Shown here piece by piece: positions 22,173-29,199 of a stretch of 40,885 nt of DNA. The stretch is from Deltaproteobacteria bacterium (GTDB lineage Bacteria; Myxococcota_A; Polyangia; Haliangiales; Haliangiaceae). A program made the position numbers and the translations under genes. The stretch lies in assembly GCA_013812655.1 (NCBI GenBank), contig JACCTC010000482.1:1-40885 (forward strand), in the 5' to 3' direction. The notes beneath the pieces were generated by a model. It saw only the letters and a program-made list of their open reading frames with translations, had not been told where the DNA came from and searched no databases. Position 1 is the first letter of the stretch; every line of letters begins with the position of its first letter.

Positions 22173-23405
22173 GTGCCGCGCTTCGAGAGCCAGATCGGTT
22201 CGCTGCGCTGGATCGTCACGCTGGCCGCGCTGACCGCGATCGTCGCGCTGTCGATCGACATGAGCTTGCCGGCGCAGCCCACGCTGGCGCGCACGTTCGG
22301 CGTCTCGGCCGACACCACGCAGCTCACGCTGTCGCTGTTCCTGATCGCGTTCGCGTTCGCGCAGATCTTCGTCGGCTATCTGTCCGACGCGATCGGCCGC
22401 AAGCCGGTCATGCTCGGCGGGCTCACGCTGTTCACGCTCGCTGGCATCGCGTGCGCCGCGAGTCCGTCGATCGAGGTGCTGCTGGTGTGTCGCGTCGTCC
22501 AGGGTCTGGGCGCCGCGGCGTCGCCGGTGGTCGCCCGCGCGATGATCCGCGACACCCAGCCACCCCGCGAGGCAGCCCGCCTGCTCTCGACGCTGCTCGC
22601 CGCGCTCGCCCTCGCTCCGATGATCGCGCCGACGATCGGCAGCGCCCTGCTCCACGTCGCGTCGTGGCGCGCGATCTTCGCGACCCTCGCCGGCTGCGGC
22701 GCGGTGCTCGCCGTGTTCGCGCACCTGACGCTGCGCGAGACCCTGGCGATCGACCGCCGCAACCCGGCGACGCTCGGCGGCTTCTTCCGCGGCTTCTCGA
22801 CGTTCTTCGCGACGCCAGGGACCCGGCTGCCGATCATGATCTCGTGCGCGTCGTTCGCGGGTCAGTTCTCGTACATCGCGGTGTCGCCGTTCGTGTTGAT
22901 GGAGGGCTATGACGTCAGTGAGAGCGGGTACGGGATCTACTTCGGGATGACCGCGCTCGCGCTCATGCTCGGCTCGCTCACCGGTGGGCGGATGCTGCGC
23001 GCGGGACGCTCGCCCGGCGCGATGCTCGTGATCGGCGCGACGATCCTGCTGTTCGGCGGCATCCTGGTCTCGATCGGCACCCACGTCGAGGCGCTCGGGA
23101 TCGCCGGCTTCATCGGGCCGATGGTGATCTACTTCTTCGGCACCGGCATCGTCAGCCCGAGCGCCACCGCGATGGCGATGGAGCCGACGCCGCAGCTCGC
23201 CGGCACGGCATCGTCGGCGATCGGCGCGCTGACGATGATCTCGGGCGCGCTCGCCGGCTACGCGACGGCGCGGATCGGCGGCAGCTCGGCAACGACCTTC
23301 GCGCTGGTCGTGACCACGATGGGCGCGGTGGCCTTCGCGCTGGCGTGGCTGGCGGCTGCGGTGCGACGCCGGCGCGCACTCGCGAGCGCTGCGATGTTGC
23401 CGTAG
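22173..23405 (+). CDS. Bcr/CflA-type MFS drug efflux transporter
   Basis: 410 residues, 12 predicted membrane helices. The start is GTG 22173, with the family's opening DMSLPAQPTLARTFGVSADTTQLTLSLFLIAFAFAQIFVGYLSDAIGRKPVMLGGL, including motif A (GYLSDAIGRKP). Motif C-like VVQGLGAAASPVVARAMIRD and the TGTASSAIGALTMISGALAGY-like late block (AGTASSAIGALTM) are present. Homologues export bicyclomycin, chloramphenicol, cysteine or sulfonamides; substrate unknown here. It is preceded by a 150-base gap shared with the divergent pirin gene. A co-regulated pair is possible but unproved. Confidence 0.9.
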   Translation: MPRFESQIGSLRWIVTLAALTAIVALSIDMSLPAQPTLARTFGVSADTTQLTLSLFLIAFAFAQIFVGYLSDAIGRKPVMLGGLTLFTLAGIACAASPSIEVLLVCRVVQGLGAAASPVVARAMIRDTQPPREAARLLSTLLAALALAPMIAPTIGSALLHVASWRAIFATLAGCGAVLAVFAHLTLRETLAIDRRNPATLGGFFRGFSTFFATPGTRLPIMISCASFAGQFSYIAVSPFVLMEGYDVSESGYGIYFGMTALALMLGSLTGGRMLRAGRSPGAMLVIGATILLFGGILVSIGTHVEALGIAGFIGPMVIYFFGTGIVSPSATAMAMEPTPQLAGTASSAIGALTMISGALAGYATARIGGSSATTFALVVTTMGAVAFALAWLAAAVRRRRALASAAMLP

Positions 23406-23406
23406 C

Positions 23407-23655
23407 TCAGAAACAACAGGAGTCGCGGTAGCCGCATGTCGCGCAGCGATAGTGCGCGTGCTCCGGCTGCATCAGCGTGCTGCAGTTCGGACACGTCGAC
23501 GCCAGGTCGCAGGTGCCGCGTGGTGTCGCGGTGGGCGCGTTCGTGACCTCGAGCGTCGTCGGCGGGCGCTCGACGGTGCGCGGTGCACCACGCTCGAGGT
23601 CGACGTACGCCGAAGGGGGCAAGGTCCCGCGCGGAAAGCGGTCGAAGCGTTCCAT
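23407..23655 (-). CDS. Small zinc-ribbon protein
   Basis: 82 residues from ATG 23655 (preceded by GATGAGGT; a GTG six codons earlier is an alternative). The N-terminal half is Arg/Pro rich and probably disordered. The C-terminus TCPNCSTLMQPEHAHYRCATCGYRDSCCF has two CxxC knuckles, C-P-N-C and C-A-T-C, that should bind one zinc ion. The ending YRDSCCF is seen in small bacterial zinc-ribbon proteins of unknown function. Its stop lies two bases from the stop of the convergent transporter gene. Confidence 0.7.
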   Translation of the reverse strand: MERFDRFPRGTLPPSAYVDLERGAPRTVERPPTTLEVTNAPTATPRGTCDLASTCPNCSTLMQPEHAHYRCATCGYRDSCCF

Positions 23656-23686
23656 GACCTCATCGGATAACACGGCGGTCTGACGC

Positions 23687-23692
23687 TATGCT
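23687..23692 (+). promoter_or_regulatory. -10 box (TATGCT)
   Basis: It ends six bases before the ATG at 23699, implying a leaderless transcript for the aldo/keto reductase. Confidence 0.55.
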
Positions 23693-23698
23693 TGGCGC

Positions 23699-24622
23699 AT
23701 GTGGACCCGTCGCTCGTTCCTTGGTGCTGGCCTCGGTGCTGGTCTCGTGCTTGCCGCGACGGCTCGCACCGGTCACGCCAGGAAACCCGTGCAGCCCTCT
23801 AATCTGATCACGCGTCCCATCCCGTCGACCGGCGAGCTACTTCCCGTGGTCGGGCTGGGGTCGTGGCAGACGTTCGACGTCGACGATCCGGCGACCGTGC
23901 AGCCGGTGGTCGATCGCTTCCTCGCGCTCGGCGGCCGGGTGATCGACTCGTCGCCGATGTACGGACGGTCCGAGGCCACGATCGGCGCGATGCTCGCCGC
24001 GATCCGCAAGGCGAATCCGCAAGCGCCGGCGGCGTGGCTCGCGACCAAGGTGTGGACGCGCGGCAAGCAGGACGGGATCGCGCAGATGAAGCGGTCGATG
24101 CATAGGCTCGGCACCACCAAGCTCGACCTCATGCAGATCCACAACCTCGTCGACTGGAAGACCCAGCTCGCGACGCTGCGCGCCTGGAAGGCCGTCGGCA
24201 CGATCCGTTACATCGGGGTCACGCACTACTCGCACGGCGCGTTCGACGAGCTCGAGCGGATCGTCCGCAAGGAGAAGATCGACTTCGTGCAGCTGCCGTA
24301 CTCGGTGGCCGACCGCGCCGTCGAGAAGCGGCTGTTACCGGCCGCGCGCGATGCCAACGTCGCGGTGCTCGTGATGGAGCCGTTCGCGTCGGGTGCGCTG
24401 TTCGGCAAGACCAAGGGCAAGCCGCTGCCCGCGGTCGCCGGCGAGCTCGGCTGCACGAGCTGGGCGCAGCTGTTCCTCAAGTTCATCGTCGGTCACCCGG
24501 CGGTGACGTGCCCGATCCCGGCGACCTCCAAGGTCAAGCACGTCGAGGACAACCTCGGCGCGCTGCGCGGCGTGCTGCCGACCGAGACGCAGCGCAAGCA
24601 GATCGTCGCTGCCCTGGCGTGA
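23699..24622 (+). CDS. Tat-exported aldo/keto reductase
   Basis: 307 residues. The N-terminus MWTRRSFLGAGLGAGLVLAATARTGHA is a twin-arginine signal (RRSFLGA) with an AxA-type cleavage site near residue 27. The AKR barrel follows with its tetrad: D83 (VIDSSPMYG), Y88, K117 (ATKVW) and H148 (LMQIHNL). It lacks the extended C-terminal loops of larger AKRs. Members reduce aldehydes or ketones with NADPH. Tat export of the folded, cofactor-bound enzyme to the periplasm is unusual for an NADPH-dependent reductase but has been noted for some Tat-leader AKRs. It converges on an EF-hand lipoprotein gene. Confidence 0.88.
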   Translation: MWTRRSFLGAGLGAGLVLAATARTGHARKPVQPSNLITRPIPSTGELLPVVGLGSWQTFDVDDPATVQPVVDRFLALGGRVIDSSPMYGRSEATIGAMLAAIRKANPQAPAAWLATKVWTRGKQDGIAQMKRSMHRLGTTKLDLMQIHNLVDWKTQLATLRAWKAVGTIRYIGVTHYSHGAFDELERIVRKEKIDFVQLPYSVADRAVEKRLLPAARDANVAVLVMEPFASGALFGKTKGKPLPAVAGELGCTSWAQLFLKFIVGHPAVTCPIPATSKVKHVEDNLGALRGVLPTETQRKQIVAALA

Positions 24623-24630
24623 CGCGTCGT

Positions 24631-24651
24631 GACCGAGCTGATCACTCGGTC
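24631..24651. terminator. Hairpin between convergent genes, containing a stop codon
   Basis: GACCGAG and CTCGGTC form a perfect 7-bp stem around CTGATCA. The stop codon of the minus-strand EF-hand gene (24642-24644) is in the loop, and the plus-strand stop is nine bases upstream. No T-run. Confidence 0.5.
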
Positions 24652-25286
24652 GGCATCGCGCTGCCTTCACCGCGCGGACGTCCACGACCACCGCGGCGGC
24701 GGCCGTCCCACGGCGCCGGCACGCGATCGCCTCGCTCGGCGATCGCCTTGTCGAGCTCCTGGACCGAGATCACGCCATCGCCGTTGTCGTCGGTGGTCAC
24801 CGAATCGAACCGACCGAACGGTGCGTTCGCGAGCTCGCCCGCGGTGAGCTGACCATCGTTGTCGGCGTCGAGCCGCACGTGCAGGCCCTCGGCGCGCTCG
24901 AGGCGGGCCGCCGCACGCTCGGCCTCGCTGACCGTACCGTCGCCGTCCTTGTCGAGGCGTGCCGTGATCTCGGCGTCGCGCTTGGCGCGCGCGGCCTGAC
25001 GCTCGGCATCGGTGACCTCGCCGTCACCGTCGGTATCCATCGCGGCCATGCGCTGGCGCCGCCGCTCCTCGCGGCTCTGCGCGGTCGCGCTGCGATCGTC
25101 GTCGGCATCATCGGTCGGCAGTGCCGGGCGCCGCGCGGGTAGCTCGATCTTGCCCGAGCGGCCCTTCACGCCGGTTGCTGCGCCACTCGACGAGGCGCTC
25201 GAGCCACTGGCCGTGCCGGGCGCGTTGTCGGTCTTGCAACCGAGAGCCGTCGCGAGGGCCAGGACGATCGACAGGGACTTGAGCAT
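24642..25286 (-). CDS. EF-hand calcium-binding lipoprotein
   Basis: 214 residues from ATG 25286; upstream codons (to 25322) would spoil the leader. MLKSLSIVLALATALGC gives C17 as lipid site. After a Ser/Gly/Ala-rich linker come four canonical 12-residue EF-hand loops: DTDGDGEVTDAE (84-95), DKDGDGTVSEAE (112-123), DADNDGQLTAGE (140-151) and DDNGDGVISVQE (166-177), all with acidic residues at positions 1, 3, 5 and 12. The tail is Arg/Gly rich. It probably binds calcium at the envelope; role unknown. An AGGAG sequence precedes the ATG by three bases, so this gene seems to use a leader, unlike many neighbours. Confidence 0.85.
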   Translation of the reverse strand: MLKSLSIVLALATALGCKTDNAPGTASGSSASSSGAATGVKGRSGKIELPARRPALPTDDADDDRSATAQSREERRRQRMAAMDTDGDGEVTDAERQAARAKRDAEITARLDKDGDGTVSEAERAAARLERAEGLHVRLDADNDGQLTAGELANAPFGRFDSVTTDDNGDGVISVQELDKAIAERGDRVPAPWDGRRRGGRGRPRGEGSAMPTE

Positions 25287-25363
25287 CGCTCCTGTTACAG
25301 CAAGAGCCGGGCCGATGCGCAAGTGGTCGCGATGACATGGCCTGGATCACGCCTGCTACGGGG

Positions 25364-25394
25364 TCTGCAGCCGTGTGGCTGTGAGGTCCGCAGA
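25364..25394. terminator. Nested hairpin downstream of a minus-strand gene
   Basis: TCTGC pairs with GCAGA, and inside it AGCC pairs with GGCT around GTGT. The structure lies immediately after the stop at 25396 on the minus strand. Both stems are short. Confidence 0.35.
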
Positions 25395-25395
25395 T

Positions 25396-26037
25396 CTACC
25401 AGGCGCCGCCGAGCCAGAGCTGCGCGCCCGCATCGCCGCCGCTCATCCCGACGACCCACGTCGCGCGCTGTGCCCGCCACTTCTTCCAGCTCCCGCGCGG
25501 TTGCGTGTACGCCGAGGCCGGCCCGACCGGATAGCTGATGGCGAACGAGACTGCTCCGGTCGTGAGCCCGTGCCGCGCGGTCAAGAACCCGGCGCCGGCG
25601 AGGTTCAGCGCGGTGCCGCCGAGGTGCGTGAGCCAGAACGAGCGTCGCTCGCGTCGCCCGGCCTCGGCGAGTGCCGCGCGCAGGATCGTCACCTGCGCGC
25701 AGGCGTCTCCGGACGTCGCCGGGACCGTGATCCGCAGCGGCATCGTGACGCGTGCGAGCACGCCGATCGTCGCCTTCGTCGCGCCGACATAGAGCGTCTC
25801 CTCGGTCGCGCGATCGAAATCGCCGCCCGTCGGGCTGACCTCCGCGAGCGCGAACCCGAGCTGCCCGACCGCCGCGGTACCGAACGCGATCGCCCACAGC
25901 GTGTTCCAGCGGAACGCCTTGCACGCCTCGAGCTCGAGGTGCGCGCGGAGCTCCGCGGCCTCGGCCTCGCAGCTCTCGGCGCGCGCATGGGGAGCCGCGA
26001 ACGCGAGCAGGATCGTCACGAGCACGATGCGGCGCAT
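25396..26037 (-). CDS. Hypothetical exported/membrane protein
   Basis: 213 residues. MRRIVLVTILLAFAAPHARA is a signal peptide (AxA at 18-20). The mature part has two cysteines near its start (ESCEAEAAELRAHLELEACKAF) and several apolar stretches: LWAIAFGTAAVGQLGFALAEV, ATIGVLARVTMPLRITV, THLGGTALNLAGAGFLTA and TTGAVSFAISYPVG. It probably has three or four membrane helices. No family recognised. A TAGATT box (minus strand, 26044-26049) ends six bases before the ATG. It is divergent from the following lipoprotein transcription unit, with only 47 bases between the start codons. Confidence 0.65.
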   Translation of the reverse strand: MRRIVLVTILLAFAAPHARAESCEAEAAELRAHLELEACKAFRWNTLWAIAFGTAAVGQLGFALAEVSPTGGDFDRATEETLYVGATKATIGVLARVTMPLRITVPATSGDACAQVTILRAALAEAGRRERRSFWLTHLGGTALNLAGAGFLTARHGLTTGAVSFAISYPVGPASAYTQPRGSWKKWRAQRATWVVGMSGGDAGAQLWLGGAW

Positions 26038-26043
26038 CGGAAC

Positions 26044-26049
26044 AATCTA
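26044..26049 (-). promoter_or_regulatory. -10 box (TAGATT on minus strand)
   Basis: Six bases before the ATG at 26037. It lies in a 47-base divergent region with a matching plus-strand box at 26073-26078. Confidence 0.5.
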
Positions 26050-26072
26050 CGCATACCGCGTGGTGCCTCCGC

Positions 26073-26078
26073 TACCCT
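26073..26078 (+). promoter_or_regulatory. -10 box (TACCCT)
   Basis: It ends six bases before the ATG of the 18-codon leader ORF at 26085, so the mRNA would start with that ORF. Confidence 0.5.
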
Positions 26079-26084
26079 CACGCC

Positions 26085-26141
26085 ATGAACATGCTGGCTC
26101 TGTCGACCGTGACCTCCCGTACGACGACGTCGATCCAGTAG
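26085..26141 (+). CDS. Eighteen-residue upstream ORF (possible leader peptide)
   Basis: MNMLALSTVTSRTTTSIQ followed by TAG. It begins six bases after a TACCCT box and its stop is directly followed by the ATG of the lipoprotein gene at 26142, with no gap. No ribosome-binding site for the lipoprotein is visible within it, so translation of the lipoprotein may depend on ribosomes that finish this ORF. Ser/Thr codons make up nearly half of it (eight of eighteen), a composition that could serve attenuation, though no alternative hairpins are visible. The alternative is that the peptide is accidental. Confidence 0.4.
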   Translation: MNMLALSTVTSRTTTSIQ

Positions 26142-27317
26142 ATGCTTCGCGCTGCCTCTGCCCTCGCCGTGGTCTCGCTGCTCGCGCTCGCCGGATGTGG
26201 CAAGCGCGATCGGAACGCCGCCGAGGACCGCTCGCAGGCCGCGCGACCGCGTCCGGCTGGCCCGCTCGGTGTGGTCGCCGAGGTGCGCGGCGAAGCGATG
26301 CTGGTCGGCGATGCGGGCCGGTTCGCGCTGATCGTGGAGCGCCGGCGGTGGTTCGACGCTGCGGGCGGCGCGCTGCGCGAGCGCCCGGAGCTGTCGGCGC
26401 CGCTCGCGAGGACGCTCGCCGACCTCGAGCCGTTCGCGGAGGTCCACCTCGGCAGCGCGCCGGTCGTCGTCGGTGGCGAGGAGCATCACGAGCAGCACAT
26501 CCGGCTCGAGCCCGCGCCTCGCCCGATCGCGGTGACCGGCATCGTCGTCGAGATCGCGATGGCGGGTCCCGGCGAGGAGCTGTGGCGCACCGAGCACGAG
26601 CTACGCACCGAGCTCGCGAGCTTCGATGGCCAGGCGACGACGATGACGACGACGACGACGATGATGACGACGACGCCGATCCCCGCCCTGCTGCGGATCG
26701 GGCCCGATGCGAACCATCGCTCGCCGGTGCAGGCGAAGCTGTGCGCGCAGCCGAGGATCATCGATCTGGTCGGCGTGGTGACCGCCGGCGCCGGCTCGCG
26801 GATCGATGCCCTGGTCACCGAGTGCAACGATGCGACGCCGATCCGCATCGTGTCGTATCGCTGGCCCGGCCCCCGCGCATCCGTGACGACGCTCGCATCG
26901 CCAGCCGAGCTGGGCTTTCGTCCCGAGCGCCTCGTCGTCACGCCGCGTGGCGAGGCAGTCGTCGTCGGCACGCGCGCCGGCCAGCTCGCGATCGGCCGGG
27001 TCGGCACCGACCACCAGGTTACCGTCACCACCACGCTCGCCGGGGTCTCTCGCGTCACGACCGCGCTCGCCGCCGTCGACGCCAGCATCTGGACGCTGAC
27101 GCTCGGCGCCAGCGACGACTGGATCGTCGCGCGCGATGGCGTCGCGGTCACGCTCGTCGATCCGACCGGCAGCGGAGATCCAGAGCAGCTGCAGCCGCTG
27201 CAGCTCGCCAGTGCTCCCCAGCTCGGTATCGTCGTGCTCGCGCGGTCGGCGACCATGCGCTACTTGCTCGCGACCCAGCCGCCCGCCGGGCCACCGCTCG
27301 TGATCACCGCGCGCTGA
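26142..27317 (+). CDS. Putative lipoprotein, possible beta-propeller
   Basis: 391 residues. MLRAASALAVVSLLALAGC (C19) is a lipoprotein leader. The N-terminal half contains an ordered segment (GVVAEVRGEAMLVGDAGRFALIVERRRWF, LADLEPFAEVHLGS) and PIAVTGIVVEIAMAGPGEELWRTEHELRTEL. Residues 166-180 come from a trinucleotide repeat: QATTMTTTTTMMTTTPIP. From about 240 the pattern PERLVVTPRGEAVVVGTRAGQLAIGRV, VTTALAAVDASIWTLTLGASDDWIVARDG and LGIVVLARSATMRYLLAT suggests propeller-like blades. No family assigned. It follows the 18-codon ORF without a gap and converges on the symporter gene. Confidence 0.65.
   Translation: MLRAASALAVVSLLALAGCGKRDRNAAEDRSQAARPRPAGPLGVVAEVRGEAMLVGDAGRFALIVERRRWFDAAGGALRERPELSAPLARTLADLEPFAEVHLGSAPVVVGGEEHHEQHIRLEPAPRPIAVTGIVVEIAMAGPGEELWRTEHELRTELASFDGQATTMTTTTTMMTTTPIPALLRIGPDANHRSPVQAKLCAQPRIIDLVGVVTAGAGSRIDALVTECNDATPIRIVSYRWPGPRASVTTLASPAELGFRPERLVVTPRGEAVVVGTRAGQLAIGRVGTDHQVTVTTTLAGVSRVTTALAAVDASIWTLTLGASDDWIVARDGVAVTLVDPTGSGDPEQLQPLQLASAPQLGIVVLARSATMRYLLATQPPAGPPLVITAR
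26636..26675. repeat. ACG/ATG trinucleotide microsatellite in a coding region
   Basis: About thirteen near-uninterrupted ACG or ATG triplets, coding Thr/Met. Length changes by whole triplets would keep the frame. Confidence 0.8.
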
Positions 27318-27323
27318 GCGTGC

Positions 27324-28877
27324 TCACGACGGCGGACCGGTGTGCATGCGGTGCTGGGCGTCGTCGAAGCCGGTCTCGGCATCGGGCTCGCGACCGAGCA
27401 GCGAGACCACGATCGCGACGAGGAAGCTCAGCGGGACGGTGATGATGCCGGGGTTCTTGAGCGACAGGATCGGCTCGTCGTGGTGCAGCAGATCCTTCCA
27501 CACCGTCGGTGACAGCAGGATCAACGTCAGCGTGCTGACCGTGCCGGTGATCATGCTCGCGACCGCGGCGCGGGTCGTGAAGCGGCGCCACGTCATCGAC
27601 AGCAGCAGTGCGGGAAAGTTCGCGCTCGCGGCGATCGAGAACGCGAGCCCGACCATGAACGCCACGTTCTGGCCCTCGAACACGACGCCGAGCCCGATCG
27701 CCACGATCGCGAGGCCCACGGTCGCGTAGCGCGCGACGCGCAGCTGCTCGGTTTCCGTGATGTTGCCGCGGCGCACGACGTGCCCCCACAGATCGTGGGC
27801 GAGCGCCGCGGCACCCGACAGCGTCAGCCCGGCGACGACCGCGAGGATCGTGGCGAACGCGACGGCGGAGATGAAGCCGAGGAAGCCGGTGCCGCCGAGG
27901 ACCTCCGCGAGCAGCGGCGCCGCCATGTTGCCGCCCTTCGCGACCGAGCCGATCGCCTCGCGGCCGACGAGCACCGACGCGCCGAACCCGAGGATGAACG
28001 TCACGAGGTAGAAGAAGCCGATCAGCGACGTCGCGTAGGCGACCGAGCGGCGCGCGGTCTGCGCGTCGGGCACGGTGTAGAACCGCATGAGGATGTGCGG
28101 CAGGCCGGCGGTGCCGAACATCAGCGCGATGCCCAGCGAGATCGCCTCTAGCGGGTTCGCGACGAGCGCGCCCGGTGCGAGCACGCCGTCGCCGTAGCGT
28201 TCGCGCGCGGCCGAGAACAGCGTGAGCGGGTTCATCCCGAACTGCGCGAGCACGAGCACGGCGAGCAGCGTCGCGCCGAGCAGCAGCAGGCACGCCTTGA
28301 TGATCTGCACCCACGTCGTCGCGATCATCCCGCCGAACAGCACGTAGAGCAGCATCACGCCGCCGACGAGCAGGATCGCGCCGCGATACGGCAGCCCGAA
28401 CATCAGGTGGATCAACTCACCGGCGCCGACCATCTGCGCGATCAGGTAGAAGATGACGACGGTGAGCGTGCTGATCGCGGCGGCGATCCGCACCGGACGC
28501 TGGCGCAGCCGGTACGCCACGACGTCGGCGAACGTGTACTTGCCGAGGTTGCGCAGCGGCTCGGCGATCAGGAACGTGATCACCGGCCAACCGACGAGCC
28601 AGCCGACCGAGTAGATCAGCCCGTCGAAGCCCGACATCGAGACCAGCCCGGCGATGCCGAGGAAGCTCGCCGCGCTCATGTAGTCGCCCGCGAGCGCGAA
28701 GCCGTTCTGCACCGCCGAGATCTTGCCTCCGGCGGCGAAGAACTGCGACGAGGTGCGCGTGCGGCGGGCAGCCCACATCGTGATCACCAGCGTGATCGCC
28801 ACGAACCCGAGGAACGAAGCGATCGCGACGGCGTTGGGCTTGCCGAGCGACGACGCGAGCACGACGACCGCGGTCAT
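27324..28877 (-). CDS. actP: Sodium/solute symporter of the ActP (acetate) type
   Basis: 517 residues from ATG 28877, about 13 membrane helices. The start of the homologous part, NAVAIASFLGFVAITLVITMWAARRTRTSSQFFAAGGKISAVQNGFALAGDYMSAASFLGIAGLV, is diagnostic of the acetate permease ActP/solute:sodium symporter family. Other blocks: FLIAEPLRNLGKYTFADVVAYRL, YVLFGGMIATTWVQIIKACLLL, GTAGLPHILMRFYTVPDAQTARRSVAYAT and FSIAASANFPALLLSMTWRRFT. It imports acetate or similar monocarboxylates with sodium. The ATG overlaps the DUF485 stop (ATGA), the standard yjcH-actP pair. No acs gene is next to it. The frame runs on past the start but that part is antisense to DUF485. Confidence 0.93.
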   Translation of the reverse strand: MTAVVVLASSLGKPNAVAIASFLGFVAITLVITMWAARRTRTSSQFFAAGGKISAVQNGFALAGDYMSAASFLGIAGLVSMSGFDGLIYSVGWLVGWPVITFLIAEPLRNLGKYTFADVVAYRLRQRPVRIAAAISTLTVVIFYLIAQMVGAGELIHLMFGLPYRGAILLVGGVMLLYVLFGGMIATTWVQIIKACLLLLGATLLAVLVLAQFGMNPLTLFSAARERYGDGVLAPGALVANPLEAISLGIALMFGTAGLPHILMRFYTVPDAQTARRSVAYATSLIGFFYLVTFILGFGASVLVGREAIGSVAKGGNMAAPLLAEVLGGTGFLGFISAVAFATILAVVAGLTLSGAAALAHDLWGHVVRRGNITETEQLRVARYATVGLAIVAIGLGVVFEGQNVAFMVGLAFSIAASANFPALLLSMTWRRFTTRAAVASMITGTVSTLTLILLSPTVWKDLLHHDEPILSLKNPGIITVPLSFLVAIVVSLLGREPDAETGFDDAQHRMHTGPPS

Positions 28878-29161
28878 GACTTCAACCGCGCGCGCACCGA
28901 GGCCACCGCGACATCGTGGCGGCGGTTGGCCCAGCGGACATAGATCGCGGTGAGGATCGGCGCGAGCACGATCACGCACGCGCCCATCACGATGCCAACG
29001 CTCACGCGGCCGCCGAGGATCAGCGTGCCGACGAACGGCTTCGCGAACGCGACCAGGAGAATGAACCCGAAGTACGCGAGCATCATCACCGCGGTCAGCG
29101 CGCCGCCGACCTGCCATCGCCGCCTGATCAGCCGTCGCAGCTCGTCGTCGCGTTCCGCCAT
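28874..29161 (-). CDS. yjcH: DUF485 (YjcH) membrane protein
   Basis: 95 residues with two membrane helices: about 18-40 (GGALTAVMMLAYFGFILLVAF) and 52-75 (VSVGIVMGACVIVLAPILTAIYVRW). The signature is intact: RRRWQ near the start, the LMMLAYFGFILLVAF-like helix with K-PF, and the terminal YVRWAN. DUF485 proteins are nearly always encoded just before ActP and are thought to help its membrane assembly or activity; the mechanism is not known. The minus-strand box GATACT (29168-29173) stands six bases before the ATG. It is the first gene of the two-gene unit. Confidence 0.9.
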   Translation of the reverse strand: MAERDDELRRLIRRRWQVGGALTAVMMLAYFGFILLVAFAKPFVGTLILGGRVSVGIVMGACVIVLAPILTAIYVRWANRRHDVAVASVRARLKS

Positions 29162-29167
29162 GCTGCG

Positions 29168-29173
29168 AGTATC
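29168..29173 (-). promoter_or_regulatory. -10 box (GATACT on minus strand)
   Basis: Six bases before the yjcH-type ATG at 29161; preceded by TG (TGATACT), an extended -10 feature. Confidence 0.5.
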
Positions 29174-29199
29174 AGGCGATCGAGCCCGGGTTGGTACCC

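Noticed and set aside
21000..23084. Pirin frame extended to 694 codons
   Set aside because: The extra N-terminal part is antisense to the Bcr/CflA gene; the pirin domain begins exactly at the ATG at 22022.
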